A stretch of 64,000 nucleotides of DNA, taken from positions 3,448,358-3,512,357 of the forward strand of contig CM043959.1 in the NCBI GenBank assembly GCA_014529385.2, in the 5' to 3' direction. A program made the position numbers and the translations under genes. The DNA is from Adiantum capillus-veneris (Eukaryota > Streptophyta > Polypodiopsida > Polypodiales > Pteridaceae). Within the stretch, counting starts at the first letter, position 1, and every line of letters begins with the position of its first letter. This document shows positions 1-12,946 of the stretch, piece by piece. Under the pieces are notes generated by a model. It searched no databases and was not told the DNA's origin. It saw only the letters and a list, made by a program, of their open reading frames with translations.

Positions 1-1364
1 GTTTTGGTGGGACGTGCCCCTATACTATTCTTCATGTGCTGATTTGGAGATGGATTGCCTTCATTATATTTTGACTCTCTCTCCCCTTGTTCCAATTTCT
101 TTTGTTTCCCCTCCTGCACGAACCGTGCTTGGACTTCATGGAGGGCTCTACTCTACTCAAAGAAAATGTTCTTTCTCCCAAGGCTGACTCTAGACTATTC
201 CTGCGACCTTCGTTGTACTGTGAGTTTACTTCCCCTTGAGGTTTTCTAACAGGTTCTCATCCCTATTGTAAGGCATGCAAAATTGAAGCAACCATGATCA
301 TAAGAGCCTTGCGTTTTGTGTTTAGAACCTTGCCCTGAATATGGTATGACCCAAGTAGTGGGTGCTTTCTTTCTCTTATCTCTTGCATTTGAACACATGT
401 CTTCACATAGACTTAACAAGCTTGGGAAGGTTGCACTCGTCTCACATTATTGGGTGTCCTCTTCAATCATAGCAAGGCTAGGTGTTGTGTTGTTTCATCT
501 ATCTCATTATTGAAATACATATGATAGAATGGCTTATGGATTGATGCACTCTTATACATTGTATTTTGTAATAGTTATACAAGTGTATGTACCTATGATC
601 CTACACTATTGAACCTATGATGATTGTGACAATGTGAAGCTTACTTGAATGGATCTATCTGCTCATGGCATCCTCTCTCCTACTTGAGTATGGCATGAAC
701 ATAAGATTCTTGACATTTTTTATGGCATCGTACAAGTGTTGTCATCCTATGTCTATAATTGGCTACTGCTTGCCTTGTACACTACTTGCAGGAACCTACT
801 AAATATGAGCGGATTTCTTCTATCACTAGGATTTCTACACATTAGCTTGGATATTAGAAGTTGGGATGCATTGTTGCTCCGTCCTCCTTAAAGGTGAGTA
901 TCTCCTCTAAATGTGTCTATAGATTAATCCTTTTCTAAATGATTCAAAAGGTCATGATATGACCCAATTTTCTCATGTATGCTAGTTTAGTACTTCCTTA
1001 TTGTGCTCAACATTCTCCTAGGTGGGAGCTTTTTGATGCTTTTGAAATGTTCCATGGCTACTTATGAATGTAAGGGCCCACAAGGACTTAAGAAACATGT
1101 ACTACATCGTAGTAGTGAGTGTGACTACATAAATTTTGATGATAACTAGCAAAATGGTCTTCTACTAAAAATTGCACCTTTTTTACCTTATCATGTCCAA
1201 AAAGTAAATTATGAGGATAAAAGGAATCTATAGTATGATCACCAACCCACTAAAGCTTGTGTGAAAAATTGTCTCATCATCCAAAAAATTCCCTAGCCTT
1301 CTTACAATACTACCGATCACAAGAAATTATTGTTTTGAGAAAAATATAGTACTTCATCAACTTG
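1..1364. other. No recognisable gene
   Basis: AT-rich sequence with only short open frames that lack any family signature. I see no LTR termini, RT motifs, RNA gene or clear repeat structure here. It may be decayed transposon sequence, but nothing in it supports a specific call. Confidence 0.5.
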
Positions 1365-1555
1365 GGAGGCTTACCATGACCAAAGGGTGAGACATTTGCA
1401 AGGTTTCTCATTTTTCCCATAAGTAGTGGTCTCTAAGCTCTAAGCTCAAGAAATGATTTTCTTAAATAATAGGTGTCTCATGAGATGGAAGTTCTTCTCA
1501 AAATCTTGAAAGGGAACTTTTATGTCCTGTTAAGTTACCAACCTAGTGTTAAAAC

Positions 1556-1623
<68 letters not shown>

Positions 1624-1925
1624 GGAAAATGATTATGACATGCACACTTCGGAGGCTTACCATGACCAAAGGGTGATACATTTGCAAGGTTGCTCATTTT
1701 TCCCATTAGTAGTGGTCTCTAAGTTCTAAGCTCAAGAAATGATTTGCCAAAAATAATAGGTCTCTCATAAGATGGAAGTTTTTCTCAAAACCTTGAAAGG
1801 ACTCTTTTATGTCTTGTTAAGTTACAACATAGTGTTAAAATAACACACACATGCACACGCACACACACAAATGTACACACACATACATAGAGGAAATGAT
1901 TATGACATGCACACTAATTAGACCA
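1365..1925. repeat. Tandem duplication, period about 286 bp, with (AC)n
   Basis: Two diverged direct copies of one unit lie head to tail. The first begins at GGAGGCTTACCATGACC (1365) and the second at the same words at 1651. Each unit ends in an AC-rich tract followed by a stretch reading GAGGAAA(A)TGATTATGACATG. The AC tract is a clean microsatellite in the first copy and is interrupted in the second (about 1840-1890). No coding content is apparent. Confidence 0.85.
1557..1619. repeat. (AC)n microsatellite
   Basis: About 30 uninterrupted AC dinucleotides inside the first unit of the 286-bp duplication. Confidence 0.95.
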
Positions 1926-2548
1926 ATGTTAGATGCTACCAACCATCCAATCGCCAAAACACCATTACACACACTTGTGAAAAATGATTAAGACATGTGT
2001 AGACACAACAGAACTTACTCAAAAGGTAAGCATGCAAATAAGAACATTGCACACAATTCAAAACTCATACTCATCTACCAAGATTATTAAATGTGAAAAA
2101 AACTATTTGAAAGAACTCATGACATGATTAGGAGTTGAGAATCCAAAAATGAGCGATTGGTACTCTAATAAAAAATGATGAAAACTAATCTTCTCAATAA
2201 ATAAAATGGAAACTAAGTGAGACAATATTGATGAAAACAATAAAGATTACTTTAATTCAAGAGTTCACAAGAGCATAGAAAGCCAAAGAACCTCAAGACA
2301 ATCTCTATACAGAAGACTCTAGATCTAGCCTTCCAACAATGAGCTTAAATCTAAGGCTAGGCCATCCTTCTAAGAATGCATAACTCTACAGAAGAAACTT
2401 CTTTTAAAAGCATGCACTCCAACCTCTTAAACATTATCCATAAATTATGTTTATCTTACCATAACATATATAGTTTGGAACTCCTGATGAGTCCCCAAGC
2501 ATTCCAAATTGATGGTAAAAATTAGTAGCTATCATCTTTCTTGGTTAC
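1926..2548. other. No recognisable gene
   Basis: AT-rich DNA with no open frame of note. It ends where homology to the LINE reverse transcriptase region of the other copies begins, at about 2549. Confidence 0.5.
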
Positions 2549-2616
2549 TTTGCCATAAGAGACCCAATTATTATAGTTTGGTAGTTGTTTCCATTCTTTA
2601 TAACCCCTCCTTTATG

Positions 2617-2943
2617 TTATGGCTTGACCCAATTAGTACTCCAATCATAAGGCACACCATGTTGAAGTGCAAGGTTGAACATATCACACATCCACTCATG
2701 TGTAAAATCTCTTGTCCATTTGATCATCTCCAGATTGATACCTTGAAGATCTCTCCCTTTGTGAGTGGCCAACTTTTCAAGCCCACCGTATACATCCTCA
2801 ATAGTAAAAAACGAGGGCATACATGGCAGTGAACCATAAAATGGCATTTTTCCAACATTTGGTTGCTCATATAGTTGCCTACAATGTGTGTACATATTCA
2901 CAAGACTCAAGTTACCAAAATTCTCAACTCGCTTGTCCCTCAA
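2617..2943 (-). pseudogene. LINE ORF2 reverse transcriptase N-terminal part (L1)
   Basis: Carries the family's pre-palm block (FTIEDVYGGLEKLATHKG and WTRDFTHEWMCDMFNLALQ, then NWVKP). In RT order this is the fingers region upstream of the catalytic Asp motif. The palm motifs (YADD) are absent because the fragment is truncated on its left side. Overlap with the preceding spacer frame reflects a frameshift between the two. Confidence 0.75.
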
Positions 2944-3331
2944 GTGTCTGCAAAATCTTCCACATGCACGTGGCTTTTCTTGGACTTGAAAAAAGTTGTT
3001 GCTTTACTTTCCATCTTCTTCTCTTCTTTTGAATCAATGCCTTGTATGTATGCAAATGACTTTGATAGTTGTATTTGTCTATAGTTGCATCAAGATTTAT
3101 CAAGGACTTTCGAGCATCTTGACATTCTTTATCAAACCACCTTTTGCATGATCTATCTTTGTTGATACCATGGAGATGATGCTTTATGGCAAAGCATTCT
3201 TCGGCACAAGAACAAATAAATTTCTTGAAAGCTTCCCAATTAGTTTCCAATGGTGCGTCATATTGAAGCTTTGTCATCCATAACTTTTGCTCAACCATTT
3301 CAATATACATTAGTGCCTGTTTGAAATCCAT
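2924..3331 (-). pseudogene. LINE ORF2 spacer between endonuclease and RT (L1)
   Basis: Open stretch of 135 codons with the words MVEQKLWMTKLQYDAPLE and CSCAEECFAIKH, then a basic region RKSLINLDATIDKYN...KKRRRWKVKQQ. The same segment follows the endonuclease in copies L2, L4a and L4b, so it is the linker that joins EN to RT in this family. No catalytic motif is present and none is expected. Confidence 0.75.
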
Positions 3332-3404
3332 ACAAAGTGATAACGTCTCTTTGCTTTTAGCCTAGATTATCAAGCTTAGATCCTTCTCCACATGCAAGGT
3401 CAAT

Positions 3405-4175
3405 CTATAAGGTTTGGTGGTCTGATTTTGGGGTCCACTGACTAAATATAAAACTCTTTATGCGATACATGATGGCTTCGGAGAGTAGCATATAGTCAAT
3501 CGCACTATCCACATTATGTTTTCTACATGTAAATCCATTGGTTCCACTCCACAAAGAAACACCATTGGCAATGAGTATACCCATGCTATTACACACGTGT
3601 AAAAGTAACTTTCCATAGTGATCCGGCTCTTTCTCACTACGATCATACAAGTGAACCTCCTCCATATCCCTTGAAATGTATGGCATATCAAATTATTGAG
3701 TATCATGTTGAATTGATTTTGTGTGAGTATTCATATCCCCAAATACAATAGCATCACCTTCGTCTTTGAAATAAGCAATGTCCTCTTCTAAAACAAAAAA
3801 TGGTTGATCTTTATCCATGTTAGCATAAAAGGGGGAATCATGATGAGGAATGTAGCAACTGGCTACAAAAATGGGTGCTCTTTTTGGTGTCATAATTTTT
3901 AGCCATACATAACGTTTGTACTTTTCATCATTCACAATTGATACCAAATCTTTCAATCCTTTCTTAGCCATACATTCTACCCCTCCTTGCCATCTTTGCT
4001 CCTTCTTTGACCACGTCAATGAATATACATTGTAATCCTCCAAGTTGTTAATCCTTTGTGTATCATGCTCCCAAGTTTCAACAACGAGTACAACATTGGC
4101 TTTGCTTGTTAGTTCATCAATGCCAACACCCGCATTCCATGGGTATCCATTGCAATTCCAGAAGCATATTTTCAA
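3405..4175 (-). pseudogene. LINE ORF2 endonuclease domain (L1)
   Basis: Apurinic-type (EEP family) endonuclease that nicks target DNA for LINE target-primed reverse transcription. The frame starts ICFWNCNGYPW (Asn of the metal-binding motif), then VVETWEHD (catalytic Glu), then the VFGDMNTHT block (Asp and Asn) and finally PKSDHQ (the terminal SDH motif). The frame is interrupted once, by TAA at 3693-3695 where copy L2 has CAA (Gln). After SDHQTL comes a TAG that all copies in the window share. The domain is otherwise near full length (about 257 residues), so it is a recently broken copy. The family assignment is firm, but activity in this copy is excluded by the stops. Confidence 0.85.
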
Positions 4176-4499
4176 TTGTAACTCGGCCTCATAGGTGGTG
4201 CATCCCTATTTGCTTGAGGGACTTGCCTCCTCCTTGGACACATTTTCTTCATGAGAGATCTCCTTGTTTTTCATATTCTTTTCCTCATATGCCTTGCAAT
4301 GCATATTTTGTTGCTTAATAGTGCGATCTTCACATACAAAGCGTTTTGTATCCTCAAATAGATCCAACTATTATCAAGGATAATATTTTGATTGGTCTCA
4401 TCCGGCATGGTACATATGGCCATTCTCTCGAGCGAGGAGCTTCTTGCTCACCCACTCTATGTACTCCATAGACCATAACTTTGGACTTGCCAAAGTGGG

Positions 4500-5467
4500 T
4501 GTAGGGAGGCATTGTAGCACAACCTAATCGCAACCCACAGAAAATTATCAAATCCGTGGATTGGCAACCCGGCTAGGGCATGGAAGCACGAGCATCGGAT
4601 GAATAGGAATAGAGGATTCAAGAGATCAACTCTCCAATGCAAGTAGAGATTAGCCATTGCAAGGCTAACTCTAGACCTACTCTAATCACTAATCAATCAA
4701 TCTCCTACACACATCAAGCCCACCGAAGTCCGACTTGCCATAGACTAGAAACCCCAAGCACACTAATGATAAGCACACACTAATTACCACACGTCAATTA
4801 AGGCACTTCATCAATAGCTTACACACACAAGGTGAATGGTGCTAGAGCTTCATAAAACCTATCTACACACACAAGCAAAGAATAGGGCACACACACAAAT
4901 TAGAAGATTAAGCCCCAACTTCATCACTCTAATTTGTGATGCTAAATATCACAAATCAGTTGCTCATAGAGAGATAAGAGTGGTTACTAGCAAGAAGTAC
5001 ATACATCTCTCAAATCTAGAATAATGAAAGTGTAATACTACTCCATGACAAGATGAAATATAGAGAAGAAGAGACTAAGGAGAAAATAATAATTAGATTA
5101 ATCAAGAAGAGCTTACACTAATTACAATGGTTAGCACTAGCCTCTCAAGCATAGACATTAAGCTCAAGTCTAAGCCAAAGAGTGAACACTCTAGAGAGAG
5201 GGAGCTCTCAAAAGTGGATCCTCAAGAGTGGATACTCAAGAATGAAGCCTCCTTACACAAAGGCTTCCTTTTAAGGGCTTTCACCACTTTCCCTTCTACT
5301 ATGGGTTTAAGCTTGAGCCCTCAACTACCATATACAACTTTGGAACTCCAAGTGAGCCCAAGACTTATACAAAGTGAGTGGAAATATTATGCACAACCAT
5401 AGATATCTCCCGCTTGATGCACATTCGGTGTAGCCTGTGTTAGCCGCTGCTAACATTCCCCCCTTCC
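4500..5467 (-). mobile_element. Possible 3' LTR and polypurine tract of an unidentified element D
   Basis: Read on the minus strand, a purine run GGAAGGGGGGAA (5467-5456) directly precedes a sequence starting TGTTAGC and closing a short inverted repeat, TGTTAGC plus 4 nt plus GCTAACA (5455-5438). That is the layout of a PPT followed by a 3' LTR. The other edge is placed at 4500, where LINE homology stops and the plus strand reads TGTAGGG, giving a 956-bp TG...CA unit. I could not find a matching second LTR, so the boundaries and even the class are tentative. The LTR-like part contains AC-rich stretches and no gene. Confidence 0.35.
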
Positions 5468-8400
5468 TAATTTGGCGCACTTCCTCGTGTGCTGGTGAAG
5501 CAAGACACGGTGACATGGTAGAAAGCAAGTCCATGGAAGAAATGTTAAGCTATAAAATAGAAGAACAAGTAATGAGCATCAAAGGCCACAATCACAAGGC
5601 TGATTGAAAAGTTTCTTTTTTGTTTTGCTTGTTTGTTTGTTTGTTTTTTTTTCATTCATTGAAAAAATTAAAGTACAATCACAAGGCTACCACCCCAAGG
5701 CAAGTCTAGGTGCGACTCTGGGCTCCTTGAACCCTCAAAAAGTTGTTCCAAAAGCCTACTAGCCTACCAAGGTGACGACTAACCCCTATCAACCTATAAC
5801 CCCTATCGGTTTAGGGCCTTGACCAAGTGAGCCAAGGTGATTCCCCTCGCCTGCCAAGTGTCAATAAGGCGCTAGGCCTCACAAAGACACAACATAACAT
5901 AGAAATTTTCTTTTCATGTGTCTAGTAGCATTTTTGCTACTTTTTCTTGACACTTTTTTGCTTCATAGATTCATTTTTTAGCACTTTTTTATTGCTTCCA
6001 ATATGAAATGCTTATGGCAATTGGACTAAAGCCTAATCATAGCCCTAGGTCATGTTAAAAATGAATGGAGTATTAAGACTATCACTAATAGTCTAGGACT
6101 AGCAAGAAATGATCTTACATTAACCTAAGGTCAAGGCCAATTACCTATGATTAGCACACATAAAACCTAATTTTTTGATGAGATAATTTTCACAAAGCAA
6201 AGTTTTGAAACTTTAGGATGCCTCGCTTTCGAACATGAAAAAACCATAGTTTAGAAGCAAACTTTCACTTAAGCCAAGCAAGAGAATGAAGAGATTGAAC
6301 AAAAGAGCAAAATCATGGAAGGATTATACCTATTCATGCTCTTTTGAGCATCCTTGAGCAAGCATCCTTTGTGTAGAGAAGTCTCTTGATCCTTTTTATT
6401 TGCAAAAGAAGCTTTTTGAAGCTAAGTGTAAACACAAGCTCCAAAGGCCACTTATTGAAATCCAAAAGCACACAAAAAACATTAATGAAACCCTAAAGCT
6501 AGGGTCTTGAATACCCGAATTTGCCAAAGGGAAAAAACCCAAGGGAAAAAATGCCTTTGGTTATGCACATCATGCTCTTTGTAACAAATTTATGCATACA
6601 TATCAACAATGAGAGAGAATGAGCTTCTAAATAAGCAAATTTTACAATTTTTACAACCTCTCATGCATGGTTCAAAGTTGATTAGTTTCTAGCTCAATGA
6701 AATATGGAATTTAAAACAAGCCAAGAGCTGAAAATAATGCAACTTTGGTGAAACGAAGTGGCTCTTCAAAGCCGAATTTTACATTTTTAAAGCTTTTCAA
6801 AAAGTTGGCTAACAACTAGCTCACATGAAATTTTACATTTTTTAGGGAAATCTATGAGCTAGAGATGACTGCAACTTGATGAAATGAAATGAATGTCTCT
6901 CACTAGCCAAATTTTGTACTTGAAAGCTCTCAAAAAAGTTGGGTAAACACTAGCTCAAATGAAAGCATTTGCAATCAAAATGAATGTTTGTGTCGCAAAA
7001 TAGCCCAATAATTAATGTACAAAAGCAGGTACTCAAAATAAGCAGAAGAGTTGTCTTGGACAAGCAAAATATCCATAATCCATGCATAAATTTATCTAAT
7101 AGACAAGTTATTCAGCTCTGGGCTTCTTTTTTTACCAAAAAATTGGCAATTTTTTATAGCACGAAATAATGAATACAACAGCTAAGCAATGCCTTTGGCG
7201 CAACTCTGATGTCCTTTGTCTCCAGCTCATTGCAGGAGAGCGAAGAAACAAGCTCTGCTTATAAAATTTGAGTAAGGCTGGAGCACTTGCAGCTCAAGCC
7301 ATCAATATTTTGAAACCCTCATACTCTCGCTCTCTCTTTCTCTCTCTCACACACACACAGAGCCAAAGGAGCTGTCGTGCCTGGCATGATGTTTTGCTGT
7401 CAATTGCAATACATACAACCCTAAGCCTAGGAAGGAGCCAAGATGGACAAATATTGGGAAACAATTAGAATTGTAGGAGCTTGGAAAAAGGGAGTTGCAG
7501 GAGAGTGAAGAGGGAGCACACACTAATATATATGGCGAGTTTGAGCCTCACTGTAGTGGGCGAAGTTAGAGGAAATGAAGTTGTATGGCTTGCTCCATAA
7601 CGAATTACTGGGTGGTATTGGCAGTAGGGAGGTGAAGCCATACACACAATAGGAGTGCAGGTAGTTGCGAGGGCGACTGATCATTTGAGTGGATGTTTCT
7701 TTTGAGCATGACCAACAGAGGCCAGGGCCAAGGTTTCTTTCAATTCAATTCAAAATAACTGCATCATATGCTCCTTCACAGCTTAGTGATCGATGTATGC
7801 AACCAGTTGCTGGACCTATATGGGAATGAAGTGCTACGGGCCAAGGCGGGACCAGGGAGCTTGAGGTAAGGCAAGTGAGATTGGTGAGTAGTACCATGGT
7901 AGGACTAGGGCAAAGAACGGTGTGTGTGTCCGTTTGTGTGTGTGTATGGCAGGGCAGCACACAATATCAAGGCCACAGGCAGTGGTGACTTGTGAGAGGC
8001 GCGAAGTCATTGTGTGAGCTCGCAACAACTGCATAAGCCTGGTAGAACGACCAATTTTGTATGCAGTGTGGCTAGCGGTATGATTCTTTTGCTTGCGCCA
8101 TCACTGGTAGATTTCATGTAGCGATATTATTGCCATGGAAGTCGAAGCCAAAGAGCTTTGGCGGGACCCAACAAAAATAAAGGTAGAATGTGACACTGTG
8201 TGCGGGCCCGGATCTGCAAGACTCAAGCAACAAATCTTTTTTTTTAATAAATTTAACTGGCTATGATTCTACGAGCCTAGCAGGGTTATTATCAAGCAAT
8301 TGGACGTTGCGGGCTCAACAAATTCACAGGTGGATGTGTGTGTGAGCTGGAGTTTGCCAACGGCGGTAAACCCCAATTAAGCTGGTTTGGCAACAAGTGG

Positions 8401-10477
8401 GAGCGATTTGGAGAAAGCGGTGTGGGGCCATGAACGTACAAGTGGGTGTTTTTTTTCCCAGCAAAGGCGGTGTGGGGCCATGAACATGTATGGGTGTGTG
8501 TTGAGGCAACTCATTGGGTGCGCCACGTTCCAGTGCAGGTGCCAAATGAGGTTGGCACTAAGTTATAGGAGAGAATATGTGAGAGCAACTTTCAAATTGG
8601 CATGCAAAGAAACCAATGAGAGTAATGAAGAAGCCGAGTCTTGCCGCTAGCTGCAGCTTGTCACCAGTGCAGAGTTGGTGAGGATGTGGAGCCACCAAAA
8701 GCGAAAATCATACACACACTAGAAACTCACGTTAGTGAGGGACAATAAAGGGAAGCATTTCATGTCTGTGTGTGTAAGCATTCGTTCCCACAAGTGCAAC
8801 AAGAAGGGAAGGGGTTGGATGTACATTGTTTTTTTATATAAATAAATATAAATCTTCCCTAGAGGACGTTCCTTCACCGTTTGTGTGTGCGGAGCTCGTT
8901 TTACAAGCATATCTCCCATCACTAAACTCAAATGAGAATACCATCGATTTTGCAAGTAAATTCAATCGACAAAAGTAGTGCTCTTGAATTTTAGCAAAAA
9001 GTTTCCTTTCAATCCTCTTTATTGATTAGGTATACCCCCTTGAGTACGATGCAAACTAGCACTAAAATTTGAATGTTGCAAATGGACACTATTTGTACAC
9101 AAGGTTTAGTGCCCCTCTAGTTCGATTTATATGAGCAAAGTAATTAGGACATACATTCCCCAATTAAATCATAATGCAAGCTCAAAAATGTAAAGGTGAT
9201 TACCGATCAAGCATTGCATACACAAAATGTAAAGCATAAATTCGTCCCAATTGCAATTCCATAGACAATCATCAATCATTGCAATCTTCAATTGCTCATA
9301 TCCTATTGTCCAAATGATCCAAACCCGATCGGCTTGTCATTTTGGTATGTGAAGTGATGCACAATAAAAAATGGCATTTTCACATGCAAAATCATTGAAT
9401 TTTCACGTTTTTCAATCAAATTGGCACAATGATTACAAAGGTAATGCACATAAATCATCTTCAATTAAGTACCAATTGAACCATCCCAAGTCAATCAACT
9501 ACATGCACATCACCTTTTTAGGTCTTTTAATCATCATAAAAGGTAATTGCTACCAATTATTCATCCTAATTTGAATACTGAATGCCATTGAGTAGGCACA
9601 CACACCCAAATTTAGGCCAAAAGTTTTATGCAATTAATCCATCAATTACACATTGAAATTCTCGAATTGCAAACTTTTATGAACTTTTCACAATAAAAAA
9701 TCATTTAGGTGCCCTAATTGACCATTAGTCATAGTAAATCAAGTTGTCTTGAATAGGCACACACACTCAATCTTTGCCCAATTTTTTGGCATTTAGGCTT
9801 ATCCAATGATTAAATTAGCCTAGCATACACATCATTTACATGATTGCATACTCAGAAATCATCAATTCCATCACTTTTTATGTATGCACACATTCAAGAT
9901 TAGGTGCACACACACTTGAAAAATTTGACAGTTTTTTTTGCTCTTTGGTGCATGCACACACACAATGATTTTTATGCACACACATGATTTTTTTTTGAGA
10001 ATTAAGCATTATCTTGACACAACCATCATTCTTTAGTCAAAATTGACCATAAATTTCATCCCAAAACAATCAAATTAGGCATTAAAAGTATGTTAATTGA
10101 ATTACACACCTAATTTTAGAAATAAATTAGCAACACATTGGAATCAAATTAACCACTCAAAAATTGAATGGAGTAGGTCAATGCACTTACATCGATTGCA
10201 TCCAAGCTAATCCTTGCTCCACGCGACGATTCCATCATGCACACACATGTGTGGCTCTTTCAAATTAGCCTAAAAATTTGACCATTGTAGGCCAAAAAAT
10301 CAAACACTCAATTCATCAAATTAGGCATGGATTAGCACAATTAACTTGATAAAAGTGTTGATTCCACCTCTTACAAGGGAATTTAACATACTTTCCACTT
10401 CAATGTTAGTGGTCAGGTTAGTAAAGTTAGTCAAAATTAGTAGAAATTAGTGAAATTAGCATGGAAATAAGCGAAAT
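5468..10477. other. Gene-poor region, possibly the non-coding interior of element D
   Basis: Five kilobases without a credible gene; open frames are short and lack family motifs. Visible structure: a (TTTG)n/T-rich patch near 5628-5652, three diverged repeats at 6621-6985, a CT/CA microsatellite near 7327-7365, TG-rich tracts near 7920-7950, a 24-bp direct repeat GCGGTGTGGGGCCATGAAC near 8418 and 8466, and many short CACACA runs between 9590 and 10010. If the PPT at 5456-5467 is real, this would be the non-coding interior of a large non-autonomous LTR element, but that is inference. Confidence 0.4.
6621..6985. repeat. Three diverged tandem repeats, period about 135-140 bp
   Basis: Units start near 6621, 6761 and 6896. 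Each contains the words AGC(A/C)AAATTTT or AGCCGAATTTT, then AAAGTTG(G/A), then CTAGCTCA followed by ATGAAA. The second and third are closest. No coding content is visible. Confidence 0.6.
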
Positions 10478-12346
10478 TAGAAAGATCTATAGGCAAAGAG
10501 GTGATGCACCATGTTGAGAGCACAAGCTGGGCGCCAATTGTATCGAGAAGTTAGCAGCACAATCATGTGGATGAGCTCTTGGAGAAGAAACCCCAAGAGG
10601 ATATGGCAACTAAAACCCACAAAAGCAAACTTGACAATGACTTGAAGAACTCTTCATATGTCTTCTACTTCACCATAGCTGAGGTGAATGAGCTTCTAAG
10701 AGCATTGTTCTCATTGTTGCCATGTTGTGAAATTGCGTGCACCATAGCAAGCCGTTTTGAAAAACGAGTGAGTGATTGCAAGGTGCAACGAACTATAGTT
10801 GTTGCCTTCAGGCACGACAACCACATATGACTCAATATTGGGTGCTAGCTCCAAGATGCATAGGAGGGAGAGCTACTCATTGTGCCTCTCTCATATTGGG
10901 CACTAGCGCCATGCTGCATAGGAGGAAGAGCTGCCACCTACGTCTGTGTTTGGCCACCCCCCCCCCCCCCCCCCCCCCCACCCCACCTGTCTGGATCATG
11001 TGGATGAGATCGGGAGAATAAACCCCAAGAGGATATGGCAACTAAAACCCACAAAAGCAAACCTGTCAATGACTTGAAGAACTCTTCATATGTCTTCTAC
11101 TTCACCATAGGTGAGGTGGATGAGCTTCTAAGAGCATTGTTCTCAGTGTTTCCATGTTGTGAAGTTGCGTGCACCGCAACAAGCCGTTTTAGAAAATGGG
11201 TGAGTGATTGCAAGCTGCAACGAACTACAATTTTAGCCTTCCGGCATGACAATCACATATGACTCAACATTGGGCGCTAGTGCCAAGATGCATAGGAGGG
11301 AGAGCTGCCCGTTGTGCCTCTCTCATATTGGGCGCTAGCACCATGTTGCATAGGAGAAAGAGCTGCCACCTACGTCCTTGTTTTGCCACTTGTCCCCCCT
11401 CCCCCCCACTCCTTCCAACATGCCACCTTAACTGCTCCTCCATGTCCTCGACGCCCCCCGTTTCAACGATCACCACATGTCCCCTCCCTTTCATTTTTAC
11501 TAGTTTGTGGACACGCGCCTACTCTTTTATTCCTTTTGTTTTCATTCATTAAGCTTAAAAGAGGATCTTTGTAGATACTCATTAACGAAACATTTTGGCC
11601 TCACTACTCTCTCAGAATGGGCGCTAGCACCAAGCTGAAAAGGGAGAGAGTGATAACGCAATTGAATGTTATCAATCAGTCTAATCTCATTAGATACGCT
11701 CATTAGATTTTTCTTTTTTAAGGAAAAAATACCAAAATACCCCTCTAATTTGTGGGATTTCCCCAAAAATCCCCTAGAATACCCCCAACATTTTGTCATA
11801 AATTCCCAAAATGCCCCTAGTTGTGAGATTAAATTTCTTTGTAGATAAATTTATTTGTAGCTTTTCATAAGAAGACTGGTTGTCTATCAAAAGAAGATGC
11901 TAAACGTGAATTTGAGTTGAATATGTATGCTCTGGAGATGAATTGGTTCACTATTTTACCTAATTAATTACCTTTTTAACGAGGTAATTTGTGACAAATT
12001 ACATGCTAAACACTCCAAAACGGATCTTAATTGTCAAGAAGGAATAAAGATTAGAAAATCTTGAACTATCTAACCAAAATAGATACAAGGGTATTTTGGG
12101 AATTTTTGAAATTTGAGGGGTGTTTTGGGAATTTCCACAAATTAAAGGGGTATTTTTGTAATTTTCCCCTTTTTTATACATTTTTCATGCTCTTTAGATT
12201 TTGTTCTTTCAATATATTTTTCACTCGGATAAGAAAGGTTACATTGGAATAGTTTACAAAGAGAGAGAGTGCTCTAAAGAGTGATAGAATAGAGAGATAG
12301 AGAAAGGAATAGGCAGAAGAGATAGAGATAGAGAGAGAAAAAGAGG

Positions 12347-12353
<7 letters not shown>
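10478..12353. repeat. Repeat family R, copy 1
   Basis: Dispersed repeat found again at 48240-49473 plus 59653-59893, where element C splits it. Copy 1 contains a tandem duplication (period 432-433 bp; units from about 10563 and 10996), each unit holding a 75-codon open frame that I do not consider a gene. Downstream are several copies of a block around the palindrome-like GGCGCTAGCGCC, then an AT-rich part with many GGGGTATTTT-like words, then a GA tract. TGGGCGCCAAT at 10533-10543 resembles the complement of an LTR primer-binding site, so R might include part of an old LTR, but no partner LTR was found. Confidence 0.7.
10957..10979. repeat. Poly(C) run
   Basis: 23 consecutive C residues inside the first tandem unit of repeat R. 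A shorter run sits at the equivalent place in R copy 2 (about 48711-48724). Confidence 0.95.
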
Positions 12354-12633
<280 letters not shown>

Positions 12634-12946
12634 ATCGTCCTCGGAGATCAAATATGCCCTATGGGACCAAAGTTACATGTGATGTAGTATGTGTGTGGCT
12701 GATGAGTAAATCTCGATGCTCCAAAATTGTGGTGATGAGAGTTGCAATGGCGAGCCCACAGTGTGGCTGGGAGAGGAAAGTGTGTAGGTCTAAGTCATGG
12801 CTAAAAATGTGAGAGAAGCAAGTTTGGATGTGACCAAAAGCTGAGCACTCTAGTAGTGTGTGGTACTCAGACTCTCGAACTTGTAGTGAGCATAATTTGC
12901 AGAGTCGATTTGACTCTTCTCCATTGTCCCAATGCCATGTCTCGCA

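Larger units (their letters stand above)
2549..4499 (-). mobile_element. LINE fragment L1 (truncated, dead)
   Basis: Minus-strand non-LTR retrotransposon remnant. In element sense it holds the end of ORF1 (about 4499-4180), an AP-type endonuclease (4175-3405), a spacer domain (3331-2924) and the start of the reverse transcriptase (2943-2549). It stops before the catalytic RT motifs. Homologous blocks occur at 12652-17610, 46006-47770 and 59904-63725. The ORF1 side stops abruptly at CCAAAGTGGGT (about 4499), where copy L2 continues with different sequence, so this end was cut by another insertion or rearrangement. Several frames carry stops, so it cannot be active. Confidence 0.85.

Noticed and set aside
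10533-10560. Possible LTR start and primer-binding site at the left edge of repeat R
   Set aside because: TGGGCGCCAAT resembles the complement of a PBS, but the adjacent sequence does not match the LTR-like unit at 4500-5455 and no other partner LTR was found. It is kept only as a remark under repeat R.
10603-11262. Tandem pair of 75-codon frames in repeat R (10603-10830 and 11035-11262), both intact
   Set aside because: Between the two copies about 17 codons change amino acid and only about 3 changes are silent, and the third copy (48353-48575) has two stops. This is not the pattern of a conserved protein.
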